A stretch of 64,000 nt of DNA from Gallionella sp. Lineage in GTDB: Bacteria; Pseudomonadota; Gammaproteobacteria; Burkholderiales; Gallionellaceae. The stretch's first letter is position 1; each line of letters starts with the position of its first letter. The notes beneath the pieces were generated by a model. That model saw nothing but the letters and a program-made list of their open reading frames with translations, was not told where the DNA came from and did no database searches. A program made the position numbers and the translations under genes. Below, in pieces: positions 1-8,941 of the stretch. The stretch lies in the NCBI GenBank assembly GCA_024641025.1, contig JAHEDW010000003.1, positions 1-64,000 on the forward strand, read 5' to 3'.

Positions 1-2
1 AG

Positions 3-347
3 TTGGATCTGGAGCATTTGATCAGTGTTCCGGTGATGTTTCGTGCCAGCAGCAATGCAACCTGGCTACACGACAAGCAGAACTTCGATCTGCGTCAGGA
101 TCTGTCTGTCTACCAGACCCTGAACGAGCGCAGTGCCTTGCTGTACCAGGCGAGCGCTATTGGTGTCAGCAATCCCCAGGTGCAAGTCACGGAATATGTC
201 GCATTGCTGCTGTATCGTCACCGTTTGCACCGGGACTGGGTCTTCTTCGAATTAAGTCCACAGCTGCATTTTCCCAAGGCAGATAATTTCAAATCCAACC
301 CCTCGCTCAGCATGCGCCTCGAAATACTGTTCGACAAGTCTAGATGA
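3..347 (+). CDS. Hypothetical protein, C-terminal part only
   Basis: This reading frame is open from the left edge of the window, so only the last 114 or so residues are visible and the true start lies outside. The TTG at base 3 is a track artefact rather than a chosen start. The segment alternates hydrophobic and polar residues (VTEYVALLLYRHRLHRDWVFFEL) and ends in RLEILFDKSR, which fits the closing strands of a secreted or outer-membrane beta-rich protein. I do not recognise the family. It stops 263 bases before bufA and is unlikely to share its transcript, because a promoter-like box lies between them. Confidence 0.6.
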   Translation: MDLEHLISVPVMFRASSNATWLHDKQNFDLRQDLSVYQTLNERSALLYQASAIGVSNPQVQVTEYVALLLYRHRLHRDWVFFELSPQLHFPKADNFKSNPSLSMRLEILFDKSR

Positions 348-443
348 CATCGGCCAAAGCATGCCGGCAATCCGGGCTGAACAAGCTCGCGAACAGGTTT
401 TTCCCTTGAGGATAAAGCATTGCGCTCGATCAGATAACTTTAT

Positions 444-469
444 GTAACCTTTGTCCGGCCATGGACGAA
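444..469 (+). promoter_or_regulatory. ECF sigma (SigF-type) promoter of the bufferin operon
   Basis: The sequence reads GTAACC, a 16-base spacer, then CGAA. This equals the GTAACC-N16-CGAA motif described for the ECF sigma factor SigF of Caulobacter, which drives bufferin genes there. Transcription would start near base 475, leaving a leader of roughly 135 bases before bufA. No sigF or anti-sigma gene lies in this window, so the regulator must be elsewhere. The match is seen; the assignment to a SigF homologue is inferred. Confidence 0.75.
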
Positions 470-610
470 TATGTCAGTGCGTGGAGGAAATAATCCTGAA
501 TCCGCGTTTTATCAGAAAGTTTTATTTTGCTGCATGGAAGGCGAAAACTCTCCGACCCTTGGTTGGGGGCCAGCTCTCCGATATATCAACCAACTTAAGG
601 AGTTTCACCC

Positions 611-895
611 ATGAAAAATCATCAAATGTTATCAGTGGCGATCGGTGGCTTGCTCGCGCTTGGCTTGGCCGGCAATGCGAGTGCGGCCGATAAAAAGGTC
701 GAGATGGAAAAATGTTTTGGCATCGCCAAGGCGGGCATGAACGATTGTTCCAGCAACAAGAGCGCGCATTCCTGTGCCGGTCAGGCCAGCAAGAACAATG
801 ATCCGATGGACTTCGTTGCCGTACCAAAAGGCACTTGCGACAAGATCGCCGGCGGGATGTCCTCGGACAGCGGCATGATGAAGAAAGCCATGTAA
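611..895 (+). CDS. bufA: Bufferin precursor BufA (DUF2282 family)
   Basis: A 94-residue secreted peptide that is the precursor of a bufferin, a ribosomally made and modified peptide known in other proteobacteria to bind copper in the periplasm. Residues 1-25 form a Sec signal peptide ending in NASA. The mature part has four cysteines at 35, 46, 55 and 76 in the contexts [18 protein letters not shown] and GTCDK, the DUF2282 pattern. In characterised bufferins core cysteines are converted to thiooxazoles by the neighbouring MNIO enzyme. The tail is methionine-rich ([12 protein letters not shown]), which could add soft-metal ligands. The start is supported by AAGGAG about ten bases upstream. Its stop overlaps the bufB start (TAATG). 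Confidence 0.9.
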   Translation: MKNHQMLSVAIGGLLALGLAGNASAADKKVEMEKCFGIAKAGMNDCSSNKSAHSCAGQASKNNDPMDFVAVPKGTCDKIAGGMSSDSGMMKKAM

Positions 896-1737
896 TGAAA
901 AAGCCCGCAGCCGACACTTTGCCGCATATCGCAGGTATTGGCTTGCGGGCACCTCATTATCGCGAGGTATTGCAACAACTTCCCCCGATTGGTTGGGTGG
1001 AAGTGCATAGCGAGAATTTTTTCGGGGGCGGTGCGCCCCTGCACACCTTGCTCAAGGTGCGCGAACATTATCCGGTCAGCTTGCATGGCGTCGGGATGGG
1101 ACTGGCTTCCACGCAGCCGCTGGATCAGGCGCATTTGTCGGCATTGGTTCGATTGTGCGACGCGGTCCAACCTGCTGCGGTGTCGGAACATCTGTGCTGG
1201 AACGCTGCCGGAGGCATGGTCGTCAACGATCTGTTGCCATTCCCCTATACGCAGGCAGCATTGTCCAATGTGGCTGCACGCGTGGAACAGGTCCAGGAAA
1301 AGCTCGGTCGCCGCTTGCTGGTGGAAAACCTTTCCAGTTATTTGTCGTTCTCGCACAGCGAGATGAACGAAGGCGAGTTCCTGGCCGAGCTGTCGCGGCG
1401 CACCGGTTGCGGCATCCTGTTCGACGTCAACAATCTATACGTGAATGCGCGCAACCTTGGTGTGGATGCCGAGGCCTTTATCAAGGCGATGCCGGCTGAT
1501 GCAGTATCCGAATATCATTTGGCCGGATACAGTGAGCGTGACGGTTGTCTGGTGGACACCCACAACAATCCGGTCTATCCCGAAGTTTGGGAATTATATG
1601 AAACCGCGCTGCGACATATCGGGCCGCATCCCACATTGATCGAATGGGATGCAGACATCCCTGCATTGCCAGCCCTGATGGCAGAGGCTGCACAAGCGCA
1701 ATCGCGCATTGAGAAATGCTGTGAATACGTTGAGTGA
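895..1737 (+). CDS. bufB: Bufferin-modifying MNIO oxidase BufB (DUF692)
   Basis: A 280-residue multinuclear non-haem iron oxidative enzyme of the DUF692/MNIO family, predicted to modify cysteines of BufA in the cytoplasm before export. Family landmarks appear in order: GLRAPHY (17), EVHSENFF (36), SLHGVG with His64, SEHLCW with His99, VENLSS with Glu144, LFDVNN with Asp177, EYHLAG with His208, DTHNN with Asp221 and His223, and LIEWD with Glu250. These His/Asp/Glu positions are the expected iron ligands. The ORF track starts 60 bases earlier inside bufA; I chose the ATG that overlaps the bufA stop by one base, because conserved sequence begins soon after and coupled translation is typical of this operon. 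Confidence 0.93.
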   Translation: MKKPAADTLPHIAGIGLRAPHYREVLQQLPPIGWVEVHSENFFGGGAPLHTLLKVREHYPVSLHGVGMGLASTQPLDQAHLSALVRLCDAVQPAAVSEHLCWNAAGGMVVNDLLPFPYTQAALSNVAARVEQVQEKLGRRLLVENLSSYLSFSHSEMNEGEFLAELSRRTGCGILFDVNNLYVNARNLGVDAEAFIKAMPADAVSEYHLAGYSERDGCLVDTHNNPVYPEVWELYETALRHIGPHPTLIEWDADIPALPALMAEAAQAQSRIEKCCEYVE

Positions 1738-2503
1738 CGATCTGCTGACATTCGCGCACGCAATCATCCATGGTAAAGACCTGCCGCCGGAAGCTGGTTC
1801 TGTTTATCCCGCATACTCTGCCACGACTGCTATTGAGGTTTATCGCAACAATTATTACGGCAATCTTCATGACGCTTTGGCAGGAGCATATCCGGTCATC
1901 GAGCAACTCGTCGGCAAGGAATTTTTCTGGATGTTGACACGGCAATTCATCGGGCAACACCATTCCGGCAGCGGCAACCTGCATCATTACGGCGTAGAGA
2001 TGGCTAATTTTATTGCTGATTTCGAGCCTGCACAGGGTCTGGTATATTTGGCAGACATCGCGTCGCTGGAATGGGCTTGCCACTGCGCCTACTTTGCACC
2101 GGATGCCGATGCGCTGGATTTCGGCCGATTGTCGCAGGTATCACAAGATAAATACTCCAACCTGGTTCTGATCACACATCCTGCATGCCATGTGGTGCCG
2201 TCAAGATTTCCTATTGCGGAAATCTGGCATGCACATCAGCCCGGCACGCACGGCGATTTTCATATCGAACTGGATAGCGGACCAAGCACTGTGGTGGTAA
2301 GCCGCAAGGATGATGCTGTCCTGGCCAAAAAAATATCCGAAGCTGATAGCGAATGGCTGACACGAGTCAAGGCTGGAACCACACTTGGAGAAGCAACTGT
2401 CAGTACACTGGAAAGATTCCCGGACTTTGATTTGCAGTCCGGCTTGTCGAACCTGGTTACACAGGGTGTGTTTGCCGACTTCTATGTGAAGGGCTTGCCA
2501 TGA
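1709..2503 (+). CDS. bufC: Bufferin partner protein BufC (DUF2063)
   Basis: A protein of 264 residues with an N-terminal DUF2063 domain, seen as YPAYSATTAIEVYRNNYYGN and then LVGKEFFWMLTRQFI. BufC/HvfC-type proteins pair with MNIO enzymes and are thought to present the precursor to them; the C-terminal half acts as a recognition module. The reading frame opens with TTG at 1709, overlapping bufB by 29 bases; a GTG at 1721 is an alternative start with a shorter overlap. Translation is probably coupled to bufB. No membrane segment or signal peptide is visible, in line with a cytoplasmic role beside BufB. Confidence 0.88.
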   Translation: MRNAVNTLSDDLLTFAHAIIHGKDLPPEAGSVYPAYSATTAIEVYRNNYYGNLHDALAGAYPVIEQLVGKEFFWMLTRQFIGQHHSGSGNLHHYGVEMANFIADFEPAQGLVYLADIASLEWACHCAYFAPDADALDFGRLSQVSQDKYSNLVLITHPACHVVPSRFPIAEIWHAHQPGTHGDFHIELDSGPSTVVVSRKDDAVLAKKISEADSEWLTRVKAGTTLGEATVSTLERFPDFDLQSGLSNLVTQGVFADFYVKGLP

Positions 2504-2961
2504 ACTCGATGCTGCGTATGGTTCGGCATTACTACGCTGCTTCACATCTGCCTGAATATCTTGCGCCGGTTCTAGATTTGGTGCTGAGGTTGTTCCTCGC
2601 TGATGTATTCTTCAGGTCCGGTCTGACCAAAATAAAATCCTGGGACAGTACGTTATATCTGTTTCGAGATGTCTATCAGGTGCCTTTGCTATCGCCCGAT
2701 TTTGCTGCCTGTATAGCCACAGGTGCGGAACTGGGTTTGTCCGTGATGCTGGTATTGGGTTTGTTCGGGCGCTTCGCCGCAACCGGGTTGTTCATCCTGA
2801 ACGTGGTGGCGGTTATTTCTTACTCTGAACTCAGCGAGGCAGGACTCAGGCATCACCTTTATTGGGGACTGTTACTGGCCGTGCTGCTGATGATTAGTCG
2901 CGGGAAATTGTCGATAGACTATTGGCTTGAAAAGCGGATACAAGCAACTTCCGGGGCTTGA
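2500..2961 (+). CDS. DoxX-family membrane protein (bufferin operon)
   Basis: A 153-residue integral membrane protein of the DoxX family with about four hydrophobic helices. The signature LRLFLADVFFRSGLTKI lies near residues 29-45 and the ELGLSVMLVLGLFGRFAA helix near 75-92. DoxX proteins often close bufferin operons (the bufD position); they may serve redox or export steps, but the role is not settled. The start codon overlaps the bufC stop (ATGA), so all four genes form one translationally linked unit. A weak hairpin (CCTGCAAA/TTTGCGGG, with one G-T pair) follows the stop without a T-run. Confidence 0.88.
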   Translation: MNSMLRMVRHYYAASHLPEYLAPVLDLVLRLFLADVFFRSGLTKIKSWDSTLYLFRDVYQVPLLSPDFAACIATGAELGLSVMLVLGLFGRFAATGLFILNVVAVISYSELSEAGLRHHLYWGLLLAVLLMISRGKLSIDYWLEKRIQATSGA

Positions 2962-2982
2962 TGGTAATTCCTGCAAATTCTT

Positions 2983-3246
2983 TTGCGGGATCATTCAGCA
3001 AAGGAGATAAAAATATTTATGGCATTGCACCAGCCAGTCTCCCTAATGCGAGAAATTGACGATTTACCTGCTGCCGCAGTCGCAATTGCCCAATCCCTCG
3101 ATATCGCTACCCTCGCAGAGGGTGTTGAAACTTACTGGCAGTTCGGCCTACTCAAAATTATGAGCTGCGACCAGATACAGGGATACTATTTCAGAAAACC
3201 ATTGCAGGCAGATGAATTCCTGGTTTACTACAACGCACACGTTTAA
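2983..3246 (+). pseudogene. Remnant of an EAL-domain cyclic-di-GMP phosphodiesterase
   Basis: Residues from about 27 on match only the last third of an EAL domain: AIAQSLDIATLAEGVET, then SCDQIQGYYFRKPLQADEF. A full EAL domain has about 240 residues and carries the EVL/EAL motif and most metal ligands, all absent here. The first 25 residues look unrelated and no good ribosome site fits. The stop codon is directly followed by the prfC stop codon on the other strand, with no gap. This is best read as a decayed gene tail left by a deletion. Confidence 0.75.
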
Positions 3247-4917
3247 TCAGAGGCTCCCCAGTTGCTGTCCATGCTCCCGCGTGGCGTGGAACTCGACTTT
3301 CGGCCAGCGTTCCTGAGCCAGGCGCAGGTTTACCCCGGTATCGGCGAGGTAGGCATAGTTGCCGTCAACGTCTTTGGCAAGGCGGTTCTGGTTAGCCTTC
3401 ACGAATTCATTGAGATGATTTTTATCAGTACAGTTCACCCAGCGTGCGGTGTGAATACCGGCGCGCTCGAACACCGCATCCACGCCGTACTCTGATTTCA
3501 AACGATGTTCGACCACTTCGAACTGCAATTGACCCACTGCGCCAATCAGCGGTGTATTGTCAGCCAGCGGTGAGAATACCTGTACGGCACCCTCCTCTCC
3601 CAGTTGGCGCAGGCCTTTCTCCAGCTGCTTGGCCTTCATCGGGTCGCGCAGTCGCGCGCGGCTGAACAACTCCGGCGCGAAGTAAGGGATGCCCTTGAAC
3701 GTGAGTGCTTCGCCTTCGGTGAGCACATCGCCGATCTGCAGCTGGCCGTGGTTGTGCACGCCGATGATGTCGCCTGCGTAAGCTTCTTCCATGCGGGTGC
3801 GCTCGTTGGCCATGAACGTCACTGCATTGGCGAGTTTCATTTCCTTGCCGGTGCGTCTGTGTTTGACCTTCATGCCGGGCGTGTAACGACCTGAACATAT
3901 GCGCAGGAAGGCGATACGGTCGCGATGATTCGGATCCATATTGGCCTGGATTTTGAACACAAAACCGGTGAAGGCAGCCTCGGTTGGTTGCACGATGCGT
4001 ACATCGGTTTCGCGCGGCAACGGAGCGGGAGCCCAGTCCACCAGCGCACGCAGCACTTCACGCACGCCGAAGTTGTTGATGCCTGAGCCGAAGAATACCG
4101 GGGATTGTTGCCCGTCCAGGAACTCGTGCAAATTGAAAGACGCGCCCGCGCCTTTGACCAGTTCGGTCTCGTCGCGCATGGTTTTCATTTCGATTGGACA
4201 TTGATTCGCTAATTGCTCGACCTGCGCACCTCGCAGGGTTTCGACTTCCTGACCAGCCTTGGCTTCGCCCGGAGAGAAGCGCAGCACCTCGTCATTCAGC
4301 AGGTGATATACACCCTGGAAACGTTTGCCCATGCCGATCGGCCAGGTTACCGGCGCGCATTTAATTTTCAGCACCGACTCGATCTCGTCCAGCACTTCCA
4401 ATGGGTCGCGAACTTCGCGATCCATCTTGTTGATGAACGTGATGATGGGTGTGTTGCGCAAACGGCATACTTCCAGCAATTTGATGGTCTGCGCTTCCAC
4501 GCCCTTGGCCGCGTCCACCACCATCACCGCCGCGTCCACCGCGGTCAGCACACGATAGGTGTCCTCCGAGAAATCCTGATGGCCGGGGGTGTCGAGCAGA
4601 TTGATCACGCAATCATCGTAGGTGAACTGCATCACAGAGCTGGCCACCGAGATGCCGCGCTGTTTCTCGATTTCCAGCCAATCAGAAGTTGCATGACGGC
4701 CGCTCTTGCGCGCTTTCACCGTTCCCGCCATTTGGATCGCGCCACCGAACAGCAGCAACTTTTCAGTGAGTGTTGTTTTGCCCGCATCTGGGTGGGAGAT
4801 AATCGCAAAAGTCCTGCGTCGTCTGACTTCACGCACAATATCGTTTCCATGTGCCACCGCATCAGTGATATCTGATGTGTTTGGTGCGGAGATTGTTGCT
4901 TGTGCAGAGTTATTCAT
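3247..4917 (-). CDS. prfC: Peptide chain release factor 3
   Basis: RF3 is a translational GTPase that removes RF1/RF2 from the ribosome after termination. The GTPase motifs are clear: [14 protein letters not shown] (P loop), RGISVASS (switch I), DTPGHQDF and NKMD. Elongation-factor-like domains follow, as in the family. The annotated length of 556 residues exceeds the usual 525-535, because about 28 residues ([13 protein letters not shown]...) precede the usual [14 protein letters not shown] start. An in-frame GTG just before REVRRRRTF, preceded by GGAA, could be the real start; neither site has a strong Shine-Dalgarno. Confidence 0.96.
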   Translation of the reverse strand: MNNSAQATISAPNTSDITDAVAHGNDIVREVRRRRTFAIISHPDAGKTTLTEKLLLFGGAIQMAGTVKARKSGRHATSDWLEIEKQRGISVASSVMQFTYDDCVINLLDTPGHQDFSEDTYRVLTAVDAAVMVVDAAKGVEAQTIKLLEVCRLRNTPIITFINKMDREVRDPLEVLDEIESVLKIKCAPVTWPIGMGKRFQGVYHLLNDEVLRFSPGEAKAGQEVETLRGAQVEQLANQCPIEMKTMRDETELVKGAGASFNLHEFLDGQQSPVFFGSGINNFGVREVLRALVDWAPAPLPRETDVRIVQPTEAAFTGFVFKIQANMDPNHRDRIAFLRICSGRYTPGMKVKHRRTGKEMKLANAVTFMANERTRMEEAYAGDIIGVHNHGQLQIGDVLTEGEALTFKGIPYFAPELFSRARLRDPMKAKQLEKGLRQLGEEGAVQVFSPLADNTPLIGAVGQLQFEVVEHRLKSEYGVDAVFERAGIHTARWVNCTDKNHLNEFVKANQNRLAKDVDGNYAYLADTGVNLRLAQERWPKVEFHATREHGQQLGSL

Positions 4918-5082
4918 GTGGAATTCTGTTGCGCAACCAAGTAGGGAAAACGAAAAAGGTCTGCACGTTTTCAGTGTAGACCTTGGAAGTCAATTCAAGA
5001 ACTTATTGATTCGGTTGTATATGCCATATCATGGAAATTACATTAACCAAGCGTGCTGGTAAATGCCATCCAATTCTAAATT

Positions 5083-5158
5083 TGGTGGCCCGGGGCGGAA
5101 TCGAACCACCGACACAAGGATTTTCAATCCTCTGCTCTACCGACTGAGCTACCAGGCC
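5083..5158 (-). tRNA. tRNA-Phe (GAA)
   Basis: On the minus strand the sequence folds as a 76-base tRNA. The acceptor stem pairs GGCCTGG with CCGGGCC (one T-G pair). The anticodon loop is TTGAAAA with anticodon GAA, the T arm contains GGTTCGATTCC, and the 3' CCA is encoded. It lies between groEL and prfC, both on the same strand. Confidence 0.97.
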
Positions 5159-5218
5159 ATTTACTGCAATATTTCGAGCCAACTAAACTTAAGGATCCGC
5201 TAACTTCGGAAGCCGCGC

Positions 5219-5246
5219 ATTATACCGATAACACCCCAAATGACAA
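5219..5246 (-). promoter_or_regulatory. Sigma-70 promoter of tRNA-Phe with GC-rich discriminator
   Basis: The minus strand reads TTGTCA, 16 bases, then TATAAT, followed by GCGCGGC. This is a near-consensus sigma-70 promoter, and the GC-rich discriminator is typical of stable-RNA promoters under stringent control. The start would be about 55 bases before the mature tRNA. Its -35 box overlaps the outgoing arm of the groEL terminator. Confidence 0.7.
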
Positions 5247-5269
5247 ACCCCGCTTTCGCGGGGTTTGTC
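5242..5269 (-). terminator. Terminator hairpin after groEL
   Basis: A perfect 12-base-pair stem (GACAAACCCCGC / GCGGGGTTTGTC) closes a four-base loop, 24 bases beyond the groEL stop. The outgoing arm ends in TTTGTCATTT on the minus strand, a short T-rich tail. It should end groESL transcription. Confidence 0.85.
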
Positions 5270-5292
5270 GGATTACTGCAATACAAACAAAA

Positions 5293-6951
<1,659 letters not shown>

Positions 6952-6970
6952 TCAATAATTACGTTCCAAC

Positions 6971-7261
6971 TCAAGCTTCAATGATGCCGATGATGTCATC
7001 TTCGCGCATAGTCATATATTCCTGACCATCCATCTTGAAGGTTTGACCGGCATATTTGCCGAACAGAATACGGTCACCGACCTTTACGCTCATAGGTTGC
7101 AATTTACCGTCATCACTGACCTTGCCTTTGCCTACGGCGATTATTTCGCCCTGATCGGGTTTCTCTGTGGCTGCATCGGGGATTACGATACCGGAAGCAG
7201 TTTTACGCTCTTCTTCCATGCGTTTTACGATGACGCGATCGCTCAAAGGACGGATTTTCAT
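6971..7261 (-). CDS. groES: Co-chaperonin GroES
   Basis: A 96-residue heptameric lid of the GroEL chamber. It opens [21 protein letters not shown], contains the mobile loop [12 protein letters not shown] and ends in [16 protein letters not shown] lies eight bases before the ATG. It is the first gene of the heat-shock operon; length and content are standard. Confidence 0.99.
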   Translation of the reverse strand: MKIRPLSDRVIVKRMEEERKTASGIVIPDAATEKPDQGEIIAVGKGKVSDDGKLQPMSVKVGDRILFGKYAGQTFKMDGQEYMTMREDDIIGIIEA

Positions 7262-7306
7262 ACTGGTGTCTCCTAAAACAAGGGGTTTAAAAAATGGAGG
7301 CGAAGT

Positions 7307-7333
7307 TTAGCACTCTCTGCCTGTGAGTGCCAA
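7307..7333 (-). promoter_or_regulatory. CIRCE operator for HrcA
   Basis: TTAGCACTC, nine bases, GAGTGCCAA matches the CIRCE consensus TTAGCACTC-N9-GAGTGCTAA with one mismatch. It sits between the promoter and groES, where HrcA binding blocks transcription in other bacteria. No hrcA gene is in the window. Confidence 0.93.
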
Positions 7334-7361
7334 TAGTGGGGTGTGTCCTCCCGATTTCAAG
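7333..7361 (-). promoter_or_regulatory. Sigma-32 heat-shock promoter of groESL
   Basis: On the minus strand CTTGAAA is followed after 13 bases by CCCCACTAT, close to the sigma-32 consensus CTTGAAA-N11-15-CCCCATNT. The predicted start falls inside the CIRCE element, so activation by sigma-32 and repression by HrcA would act on the same start site. Confidence 0.85.
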
Positions 7362-7394
7362 AGCCGGGCGAAAATATTTTTATTATGGAGGTGG

Positions 7395-8636
7395 CTAGGG
7401 GAGGGTGATGTTGTTATCGGTGCTGAACTGATAGTCTTTGAAGATATGTTCAGCAGTAAGTATCTGGTATGTGCCATCCGCATTACGATGTGTCGTATCC
7501 TTGAGACGATAGGTGTAATGCCCGCAGGTCCAGCAATCGTAGTTGCGCATGTGGGTGCAAAGACAGGTCTTTTCCTTCACGGATATCTTTTTGGCATCGG
7601 GATGCAACGCAACTTCCCGGTTGTACGCATCGATATAATCGCAATGGCCATTGGCATCGAGCAGGTAACCGAATGCTTCACAGTTGGGACGAATTCCGGC
7701 ACCAATCGCAGGACTGCTCTTGATCATTCGCATCGGATAACCGGTCGGAGATATCATGTTAACCTCAATCTCATCCTCGTTTGCCTTGAAATATTCCTGC
7801 TGAACCTTTTCTGGGATGCCGCATTCTTTTGCAACGGTAAAACGCGTTGCCACCTGCACTGCAGCCGAACCGGTTTCCAGATAACTCACCGCATCACTGC
7901 CAGTAAATATACCGCCAGCTGGAATTACCGGGATATTCAGTTTTTCGGCCTGAAGATGTTGTTGGATCTCGGTAACGATGGTACGCAGGTCGTATTTTGC
8001 CCAATCCAGACCAAAGCCGAGGTGCCCGCCAGCCAAAGGACCTTCTACAACGATGAAATCAGGCAGACGATTGAGCTTTGCATTCTTGCGCAAAAACAAT
8101 TGTAAAGCTCGAAGGGAGGAAACGATGATGCCTAATTGTGCATCGCGGAAACGTGGATTGTCTTCCATCAATGCGAACGAACCGAGGTGCAGTCCCGCGC
8201 TAAGGGTAATACCATCGATTCCTGCATCAAGCGCACCGCATAGGCGAACACGCAGTGTCTCGCGAGGTGAGTTCATGGTCAGCTTTTCCATGCAGTTGAC
8301 GAAGATCATGCCATCTCCACGCTTTGCTTCCATGGTCTTGCTGACGTGTAAGCGGGTCGATTCGGCAACTTGAGCCAGATCGAACTTAACGATCGATTTG
8401 TCGGTTTTTTCGACGTTGAGCTTGTATTGCTTTTGCTTCGTACTGACGAATTTCGTTTTGTCGAGGCGGTCAGTCACGGTAGGTAACATGGCATCGGAAA
8501 TGTGTCCGATACCTCCGAGCCGTGCGGCCTCCAAGGCCAATTCTCGACTGGAAATATCAACGCCCATTCCGCCTATTATGATTGGAACTATCTCGCGCTT
8601 GCCGAAGCACAGGCGGAAATCATCAACACATTTCAT
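7395..8636 (-). CDS. Nitronate monooxygenase-like flavoprotein
   Basis: A 413-residue FMN-dependent TIM-barrel protein of the nitronate monooxygenase / 2-nitropropane dioxygenase family, probably cytoplasmic. Landmarks are VPIIIGGMGVDISS near the N terminus, GLDWAKYDL and PLAGGHLGFG mid-sequence, and the FMN phosphate site IPVIPAGGIFTGSD followed by GSAAVQVATRF. An unusual C-terminal stretch has CxC-x7-CxxC (CLCTHMRNYDCWTCGH), which could hold a metal. GGAAGGA lies eight bases before the ATG. The substrate cannot be told from sequence; annotated relatives include enoyl-reductase-like enzymes as well as nitronate oxidases. Confidence 0.83.
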   Translation of the reverse strand: MKCVDDFRLCFGKREIVPIIIGGMGVDISSRELALEAARLGGIGHISDAMLPTVTDRLDKTKFVSTKQKQYKLNVEKTDKSIVKFDLAQVAESTRLHVSKTMEAKRGDGMIFVNCMEKLTMNSPRETLRVRLCGALDAGIDGITLSAGLHLGSFALMEDNPRFRDAQLGIIVSSLRALQLFLRKNAKLNRLPDFIVVEGPLAGGHLGFGLDWAKYDLRTIVTEIQQHLQAEKLNIPVIPAGGIFTGSDAVSYLETGSAAVQVATRFTVAKECGIPEKVQQEYFKANEDEIEVNMISPTGYPMRMIKSSPAIGAGIRPNCEAFGYLLDANGHCDYIDAYNREVALHPDAKKISVKEKTCLCTHMRNYDCWTCGHYTYRLKDTTHRNADGTYQILTAEHIFKDYQFSTDNNITLP

Positions 8637-8941
8637 TGCTTCTATCCTTCCGTGGCTCCCAAATATATAACTAAGGAGCGCAAATAATCAGTTAGTGCAT
8701 GTTCACAGAGTGTGAAGGATGCCACAAATGGCGAAATCCTCAAAGCAAGTAAATTTCTCCTTTGTAATTCTGTAATTCAATTGTAGGAGAATTGGTTGCT
8801 GTGTGTTATTGCGAGGCCATGGTATTGATGGGAAAAAGCTATCTGATATTGGCATCCGGATTGCTTCATGCAACTAACTCAATTATCGCGTGATTACAAC
8901 CATATAATCTTGAGCGAAGCAAAAACGGCTATGATTAAGGT
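8637..8941. other. Intergenic region between divergent genes
   Basis: About 305 bases between the divergent flavoprotein gene and bioA. It holds the ribosome site of the first, a repeated TGTAATTC near 8764-8779, and a -10-like TATAAT before bioA. I see no RNA gene or convincing ORF. Confidence 0.6.
8903..8908 (+). promoter_or_regulatory. Probable -10 box of bioA
   Basis: TATAAT lies 33 bases before the bioA ATG. No good -35 hexamer sits at the right distance, so the promoter may need an activator or be weak. No clear BirA operator is visible. Confidence 0.4.

Noticed and set aside
451-693. ORF of 80 codons overlapping the bufA promoter and start
   Set aside because: It lacks a ribosome site and protein character, and overlaps the signal peptide of bufA in another frame.
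4213-4875. 220-codon ORF antisense to prfC
   Set aside because: It is a shadow of the RF3 coding sequence; it gives histidine- and glutamine-rich sequence with no known motif.
7323-8105. 260-codon ORF antisense to the flavoprotein and groES leader
   Set aside because: It runs over the sigma-32 promoter and the opposite coding frame, and its sequence has no family features.
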